Below are positions 29,246 through 32,884 of a stretch of 32,884 nucleotides of DNA, piece after piece. The notes beneath the pieces were generated by a model that was not told the DNA's origin, searched no databases, and saw nothing but the letters and a program-made list of their open reading frames with translations. The translations under genes were made by a program, and so were the position numbers. Positions within the stretch are counted from its first letter, which is position 1; every line of letters starts with the position of its first letter. The stretch comes from a virus. The stretch lies in IMG/VR virus record IMGVR_UViG_3300025311_000216, positions 1-32,884 of that record. The stretch is one strand, 5' to 3'.

Positions 29246-29638
29246 TTATTTCTCCCTATTCAATATCAACCTAATCCCCTCACGGGTTATGCCGAACCTG
29301 TCGCCAATGGCTTGCAGGGTGTCCCCTTTTTCTCTTAACTCTTTTATTACCTGTGTAGTATCATGGGGAAGTCTTTTCAGTTTGTGTTTATTAACTTCCT
29401 TTCTTCTTACACCCTTAATCCAAAGGATTTTAAAGACATGGGCAGTGGTTAGACTAAACTTTTCTGCTATTTTTTCTACACTTACCCCGTCTAAAAATGA
29501 GAAAGCAATTTTTGTATTTCTCTCTTCCTTATTCGTAAAACGCCTTAAACCTAAACCGATATTAACTCTTAATTCTTTACCGAAAAGCCTTATTTTAAAG
29601 GCTTTTGATAAATTTTTTATTACTGTTTTTTTGCCCAT
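29246..29638 (-). CDS. First early gene: protein with two helix-turn-helix segments
   Basis: A 130-residue basic protein. The first HTH is near 49-76 (D-G-V-S-V-E-K-I-A-E-K-F-S-L-T-T-A-H-V-F-K-I), the second near 104-128 (K-G-D-T-L-Q-A-I-G-D-R-F-G-I-T-R-E-G-I-R), the latter like sigma-70 region 4. It is the first gene behind the early promoter. GAAGG lies nine bases upstream of the ATG. Likely a DNA-binding regulator of the early/lysogenic switch, unnamed. Confidence 0.78.
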   Translation of the reverse strand: MGKKTVIKNLSKAFKIRLFGKELRVNIGLGLRRFTNKEERNTKIAFSFLDGVSVEKIAEKFSLTTAHVFKILWIKGVRRKEVNKHKLKRLPHDTTQVIKELREKGDTLQAIGDRFGITREGIRLILNREK

Positions 29639-29642
29639 AAAT

Positions 29643-29658
29643 ATAAACCTTCGTTTAT
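29643..29658. promoter_or_regulatory. Dyad ATAAAC-CTTC-GTTTAT near the early start site
   Basis: Perfect six-base arms with four-base spacer, located just downstream of the predicted early transcription start (about 29660). Together with dyads at 29673-29687 and 29703-29717 it forms a possible three-site operator region. Confidence 0.6.
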
Positions 29659-29666
29659 GTAGGGAT

Positions 29667-29695
29667 AATATAGTTTAAATCTTAAACCTTGTCAA
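29667..29695 (-). promoter_or_regulatory. Early promoter (TTGACA, 17 bp, TATATT)
   Basis: On the minus strand TTGACA (29690-29695) and TATATT (29667-29672) are separated by 17 bases. The first early gene starts about 30 bases downstream. This is the best sigma-70 promoter in the window. Confidence 0.85.
29673..29687. promoter_or_regulatory. Operator candidate GTTTAA-ATC-TTAAAC in the early promoter spacer
   Basis: A perfect 15-bp dyad that occupies the spacer of the early promoter. A repressor bound here would block RNA polymerase. The repressor gene starts about 20 bases to its right. Confidence 0.75.
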
Positions 29696-29702
29696 GGGAA
29701 AA

Positions 29703-29717
29703 GTTTAATGACTAAAC
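29703..29717. promoter_or_regulatory. Dyad GTTTA-ATGAC-TAAAC over the repressor start codon
   Basis: Five-base perfect arms around the start codon of the repressor gene. It has the same half-site as the operator in the early promoter, which suggests autoregulation. Confidence 0.55.
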
Positions 29718-30151
29718 AGCTACCTTTTAGTGAAAAAGTTCGCAGTATTAGAAAATCAAGAAACCTCACGATGGAGGCTTTTGGAGAGATTATTGGCGTC
29801 TCAAAGGGGACAGTAAGTCTTTGGGAGAGCGGTAAAAATATACCTCCCAAAACCACAATAAGTTTGATTAATAAACTTTTTGGCGAAGGGGAAATAGGGC
29901 GGGGAAAAACCGCTATATATAATGAAGGGGGAGTTCAAGAAATGGAGTTAAGGGAGTCGCAAGTATCTTATGAGGCTATCTCCAAATCCCCCCTCTCCTC
30001 CCTTCATAAAAAACTTGAACATATATATAAGGAAGGAACTCGTGAAGAAAGGGCATGGGTTAGGGGAGTTATAGACGAAGCCTATGATGAAACTAAAAAA
30101 AAGGAAACCCTGCCAGGGAAGGAGGTGATAGAACAAAAGAAAGTTGGTTAG
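29708..30151 (+). CDS. XRE-family phage repressor
   Basis: A 147-residue protein with AAGGG upstream. The HTH is at about 8-60: V-R-S-I-R-K-S-R-N-L-T-M-E-A-F-G-E-I-I-G-V-S-K-G-T-V and L-W-E-S-G-K-N-I-P-P. The C-terminal part is helical and charged, with no LexA-type peptidase Ser/Lys motif, so induction is not by self-cleavage. Its divergence from the early genes around dyads identifies it as the lysogeny repressor (Mu c analogue). It is more AT-rich than the late genes. Confidence 0.88.
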   Translation: MTKQLPFSEKVRSIRKSRNLTMEAFGEIIGVSKGTVSLWESGKNIPPKTTISLINKLFGEGEIGRGKTAIYNEGGVQEMELRESQVSYEAISKSPLSSLHKKLEHIYKEGTREERAWVRGVIDEAYDETKKKETLPGKEVIEQKKVG

Positions 30152-30175
30152 AAGTTTGTAGTAGAGCAGTCCAGA

Positions 30176-30259
30176 ATGGTTTCGGCGTTATTAAACGAGT
30201 TAAAAAAGGCTGTAAGGGAATATCTTTTTAAGCCCTGCACCTGGCTAACAGGGTTATAA
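30176..30259 (+). CDS. Possible 27-residue peptide
   Basis: An ATG-started frame (M-V-S-A-L-L-N-E-L-K-K-A-V-R-E-Y-L-F-K) between repressor and cassette. It forms an amphipathic helix if translated. There is no good Shine-Dalgarno, so support is weak. Confidence 0.2.
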   Translation: MVSALLNELKKAVREYLFKPCTWLTGL

Positions 30260-30262
30260 ATT
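30231..30262 (+). terminator. Weak hairpin between repressor and cassette
   Basis: AGCCCTG pairs with CAGGGTT (one G-U pair) around an eleven-base loop, followed by TATAAATTTT. It may end repressor transcription or only attenuate it. Confidence 0.3.
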
Positions 30263-30280
30263 TTGATAGAGGAGGTATAT

Positions 30281-30601
30281 ATGGAATCATTTATGGGAAT
30301 TTTCATGCTTGTTGGTCTTATTCTAATAATCTTTCTTTACAATGTTTATAAATGTTATACAGAAGAGGAATGGATTTGCCTAAATTGCGGCTTTAGAGGG
30401 AATAGAAAAAAGATTACAAAAGGGAGTAGTTTAATTGAATTAATTCTTTGGATCTGTTTAATTGTTCCGGGCTTGATATATTCAATATGGAGGATTACAA
30501 CAAAATTTTTTGCTTGCCCTAAATGCAATACTCCAAATATGATTCCCATAGATTCTCCGAAAGGAAAAGAATTGTTACAAAAATATGGTATCAAAGAATA
30601 A
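30281..30601 (+). CDS. Membrane protein with zinc-ribbon cysteine pairs
   Basis: A 106-residue protein from the ATG at 30281, with AGGAGG at good spacing (a TTG at 30263 would start inside that site). One membrane segment (5-22, I-F-M-L-V-G-L-I-L-I-I-F-L), then C-L-N-C (34-37), a second hydrophobic segment (about 53-72) and C-P-K-C (79-82). The two CxxC pairs probably bind zinc. No family is recognised. Its end overlaps the nuclease gene by 17 bases, which links it functionally to the two nucleases. AT-rich codon use suggests recent acquisition. Confidence 0.72.
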   Translation: MESFMGIFMLVGLILIIFLYNVYKCYTEEEWICLNCGFRGNRKKITKGSSLIELILWICLIVPGLIYSIWRITTKFFACPKCNTPNMIPIDSPKGKELLQKYGIKE

Positions 30602-31004
30602 TTTAATTTTTCTCTTTTTTTTTATCCTCTGCATCCGTGTGATTGATGGAGACACAATTGTCCTTGAGAGTGGCGAAAAGGTAAGGTTAATTGGTGTTGA
30701 TACTCCTGAACTCCATCACCCTAAAAAACCTGTCCAATATTACGCTAAAGAGGCTAAAGAATTTACAAAAAGTCTTGTTGAGGGGAAAGATGTTCGGCTC
30801 AAATATGACTGGCAAAGGAAAGATAAATATGGACGCGCCCTTGCTTATATCTATCTTAAAGATGGAACCTTCTTAAATATAGAGATTATCAAACAAGGTT
30901 ATGGATTTGCTTATACAAAGTTTCCCTTTAAATATATGGAAGATTTTAGACGCTATGAACGAGAAGCACGAGAAAATAAAAAAGGTCTGTGGGGTGAGAA
31001 GTAA
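30585..31004 (+). CDS. Staphylococcal-nuclease-like (thermonuclease) protein with hydrophobic N-terminus
   Basis: A 139-residue SNase-fold nuclease. The key residues are visible: D21 and D23 (V-I-D-G-D-T) for calcium, R34 (V-R-L-I-G-V), D39 and E42 (D-T-P-E), and R84 (Y-G-R-A). The C-terminal N-K-K-G-L-W is typical. The first 17 residues include L-I-F-L-F-F-F-I-L-C, which could be a signal or membrane anchor, though it abuts the first strand unusually closely. Such nucleases cut DNA and RNA, usually outside the cytoplasm. It overlaps the zinc-ribbon gene. Confidence 0.85.
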   Translation: MVSKNNLIFLFFFILCIRVIDGDTIVLESGEKVRLIGVDTPELHHPKKPVQYYAKEAKEFTKSLVEGKDVRLKYDWQRKDKYGRALAYIYLKDGTFLNIEIIKQGYGFAYTKFPFKYMEDFRRYEREARENKKGLWGEK

Positions 31005-31101
31005 GTTAAATAAAAACCTCTTGAAGTCGTCCATGATAGGGTATATTAAAGATGCTTGTAAGGTTTTGGTCTCAAAAATCTTTTAACAGAGGAGGGATAA
31101 G

Positions 31102-32502
31102 ATGGCTATTTTTATTGTTCCAGTGATTGGTGTTGTAGTAATTGTTCTGTTGATAATTCAACTTATCAATAAGATAAAAATAAATGCAGAATTGAAGAAA
31201 TCACTGACCAAGTATAAGGATATTATTGATATTGACTCGGAAGTTTCTAAAAGGAAGGCTGACTTTGAAATATTAGAAAGTAAACTTTCCGAATTAGAAA
31301 AGGGATATAAGGAAAAGGATTTTGCTCTAAATCAAGACTATCTACAACATAAAGCGATTTATGAAAACCTTCTAAAAGAGGTATCACTGCTTGAAGAAAA
31401 CCTCGAAAATATTTCGTATGGACTTTATAAGCCACACTATGATTTTAAAACATCTGAAGAATATAAACAGAGATTGGAAAATATCATCAATAATGAAAAA
31501 CAAATGATTAGGAACGAATCAGCTATTAATTGCTTTATTAAATGGGAGGTTAGTGGTAGCAGGGTAGAAGGAGCTAAAATGACAAAGCAGTATTCTAAGT
31601 TAATGCTTCGCTCATTCAATGGAGAATGTGATGCTGCTGTTGCTAAAGTTAGATGGAATAATATAGGTAATATGGAAGCTCGAATTGAAAAGGCATATGA
31701 ATCTATAAATAAATTGGGGGCTACACATCAAATTATAATTACCAAAGATTATTTTGATTTAAAACTGCAGGAACTGCAACTTGAGTTTGAGCTTCAAGAG
31801 AAACTTTATCAAGAAAAAGAGGAACAGAGAAAAATTAAAGAACAGATGAGAGAAGAAGAAAAAGCACAACGAGACATTGAAAAAGCCAGAAAGGAAGCCG
31901 AGGAAGATGAGGAAAAAAATGAAAAGGCACTACAAAAAGCCAAAGCAGAAATAGATAAAGTAAAGGGGCAAGAATTAGAACTATTGACCGAGAAGATTAA
32001 GCTATTAGAAGAAAATCTTCAAAAGGCACATGAACTAAAAGAAAGAGCAATTTCACGAGCACAACTTACAAAATCTGGATATGTTTATATTATCTCTAAT
32101 ATTGGCTCATTTGGTGATACTATTTATAAGGTTGGGATGACAAGACGATTAGAACCAATGGATAGAATAGATGAACTTGGGGATGCTTCTGTGCCATTTG
32201 ATTTTGATGTGCATGGTATGATTTACTCCAAAAATGCACCAGAATTGGAAAATATAATACATAAAAAGTTGGACTTAAAACGAGTTAATCTTGTAAATCT
32301 ACGGGCAGAGTTTTTTAATACAACGATTGATGAAATTAAGATATTTATGAATGAATTAAATTTAAACATACAACTAACAAAAATAGCTGAAGCAAAAGAA
32401 TATAGAAAAACACTATCACTTAGAGAAGCTCAAGGTGGAGCAACTCTAAAAATAGAGAAAGAAATAAAAGAAAATACCAAATTTCCAGATACATTAATTT
32501 AG
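31102..32502 (+). CDS. SNIPE-like membrane-anchored DUF4041/GIY-YIG nuclease
   Basis: A 466-residue protein with GGAGGG at good spacing before its ATG. The order is: membrane segment (about 3-24), coiled coil (30-105), DUF4041 domain (about 106-225, with Y-G-L-Y-K-P-H-Y near 106 and the strand W-N-N-I-G-N at 185), a highly charged helix (225-320), then a T5orf172-type GIY-YIG domain (326-415). The nuclease motifs are Y-V-Y-I-I (327-331), Y-K-V-G (342-345), R348/R349, R355, H371, E381 or E383, and E-F-F (403-405). E. coli SNIPE has this layout and cuts phage DNA at the membrane during injection. Function here is inferred from the architecture. Confidence 0.88.
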   Translation: MAIFIVPVIGVVVIVLLIIQLINKIKINAELKKSLTKYKDIIDIDSEVSKRKADFEILESKLSELEKGYKEKDFALNQDYLQHKAIYENLLKEVSLLEENLENISYGLYKPHYDFKTSEEYKQRLENIINNEKQMIRNESAINCFIKWEVSGSRVEGAKMTKQYSKLMLRSFNGECDAAVAKVRWNNIGNMEARIEKAYESINKLGATHQIIITKDYFDLKLQELQLEFELQEKLYQEKEEQRKIKEQMREEEKAQRDIEKARKEAEEDEEKNEKALQKAKAEIDKVKGQELELLTEKIKLLEENLQKAHELKERAISRAQLTKSGYVYIISNIGSFGDTIYKVGMTRRLEPMDRIDELGDASVPFDFDVHGMIYSKNAPELENIIHKKLDLKRVNLVNLRAEFFNTTIDEIKIFMNELNLNIQLTKIAEAKEYRKTLSLREAQGGATLKIEKEIKENTKFPDTLI

Positions 32503-32528
32503 GCAAGCGGACAAAAATATTTACTCTA

Positions 32529-32555
32529 TAGTAATATACTAATAGTAATATACTA
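32529..32555. repeat. Two tandem dyads TAGTAATATACTA
   Basis: Two identical 13-base dyads (32529-32541 and 32543-32555), period 14, right after the SNIPE-like gene. They could be a protein-binding site. Confidence 0.85.
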
Positions 32556-32699
32556 TAAAGTAGGTGTCGTTGATGGGGAGGGGTAGGTCTGGGATAAAAA
32601 TTTTAAAAAGGGTTTAATTTTTAAGGGTGTCAAAAATCCGTCAAAATAGGGGGGTTGTTTAGTAAAACCTTTCAAATTAAGTTTGAAAAAGCCTCTTTT

Positions 32700-32730
32700 T
32701 TAAACCATCCTTAAACCATTCTTAAACCAT
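32700..32730 (+). repeat. Three TTAAACCAT repeats at 11-bp spacing
   Basis: Copies at 32700, 32711 and 32722, one helical turn apart. The motif TTAAACC also lies at the early operator (29682-29688). Candidate binding sites for transposase or repressor. Confidence 0.8.
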
Positions 32731-32795
32731 CGTAACCTACTTATCACATTTTTCAGCCTATCCCCATCTCAATCCCCCACAATGAGAGAAAGTGC

Positions 32796-32825
32796 TTGAC
32801 ATTATTCATGTAGGGAGAGTATATT
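32796..32825 (+). promoter_or_regulatory. Rightward promoter candidate (TTGACA, 18 bp, TATATT)
   Basis: TTGACA at 32796-32801 and TATATT at 32820-32825. The spacer contains ATGTAGGGA, which also precedes AT-rich -10-like sequences at 29657 and, with one inserted base, at 31033. It would transcribe off the window edge. Confidence 0.6.
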
Positions 32826-32837
32826 TTACCATAAATT

Positions 32838-32855
32838 CCCCCTTAACAAAGGGGG
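32838..32855. repeat. Dispersed GC-rich hairpin repeat, copy 3
   Basis: CCCCCTT-AACA-AAGGGGG, as at 20465. Another related copy lies at 27417-27436. Copies are found inside and between phage genes and at the window end. Confidence 0.85.
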
Positions 32856-32884
32856 TAAGGGGGTTGTTGTCTTCTACCTCCCCT

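Larger units (their letters stand above)
32503..32884. other. Gene-free right end (382 bases), possible phage end
   Basis: I see no gene. From left to right it holds: two copies of the dyad TAGTA-ATA-TACTA, a TTTCAAA-TTAAG-TTTGAAA dyad (32670-32688), three TTAAACCAT repeats, a consensus-like rightward promoter, and the CCCCCTT...AAGGGGG repeat (32838). The prophage/host border may lie here, but I cannot place it. Confidence 0.6.

Noticed and set aside
28977-29678. Rightward 233-codon frame
   Set aside because: It lies antisense to two HTH genes with good starts and family matches. Its composition is what antisense of lysine-rich helices gives.
32670-32700. Hairpin TTTCAAA...TTTGAAA followed by T's as a terminator for the rightward cassette
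   Set aside because: The stem is AT-only and weak, and the T-run starts 12 bases later. It is kept only as a dyad.
1-32884. tRNA or rRNA genes
   Set aside because: I saw no cloverleaf-like or rRNA-like stretch on either strand while reading. A covariance model search would be decisive.

Overview
The window holds most of an integrated transposable (Mu/B3/D3112-type) phage. The genes identify it: a MuA-type DDE transposase and MuB-type ATPase, GemA and Mor, a Mu-type terminase, DUF935 portal, MuF head protein, protease/scaffold, gp36/gp37-type proteins, and a tail module with a tube protein, frameshifting chaperones and tape measure. I see no contractile sheath gene, so a flexible, non-contractile tail is likely. 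The host cannot be named. The many dispersed repeats (heptanucleotide arrays, GC-rich hairpin repeats, 'tgtcattctgag...' type repeats) recall Nitrospirota, Desulfobacterota or Planctomycete genomes, which is a low-confidence impression. The left edge lies inside a tandem array in a tail gene, so the left phage end is not present.

Layout: nearly all genes read leftward. The switch is at 29.6-29.7 kb: a repressor (rightward) and the early operon (leftward) diverge around a consensus promoter (TTGACA, 17 bp, TATATT) whose spacer is exactly filled by a 15-bp dyad. The early region (29.6 to 20.4 kb) holds two HTH proteins, a small membrane protein on the opposite strand, two further DNA-binding proteins, a DUF3102-like protein, transposase, ATPase, small membrane proteins, a membrane-anchored lysozyme-like enzyme, GemA and Mor. 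A probable Mor-dependent promoter lies at about 20.4 kb. Downstream are a lysis group (20.4-18.3 kb: secreted protein, M15 endolysin, small membrane protein, overlapping spanin-like pair), a tail fibre/baseplate cassette (18.3-15.4 kb), DNA packaging and head genes (15.3-7.4 kb), and tail genes (7.4 kb to the left edge).

Right of the repressor is an AT-rich rightward cassette (30.28-32.50 kb): a membrane zinc-ribbon protein, a staphylococcal-nuclease-like protein with a hydrophobic N-terminus, and a membrane-anchored DUF4041/GIY-YIG nuclease with the architecture of the phage-defence protein SNIPE. This position is typical of lysogeny-expressed 'moron' genes and suggests a superinfection-exclusion module. 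The last 380 bases hold no gene but contain palindromes, three TTAAACCAT repeats spaced 11 bp and a consensus-like promoter, and may include the right phage end.

Three other things stand out. A probable -1 frameshift (A AAA AAC) joins the two tail chaperone frames. A scaffold protein is probably started from an internal Shine-Dalgarno site within the protease gene. Dispersed repeats have entered the coding regions of many phage genes, forming linkers, N-termini and C-terminal tails.
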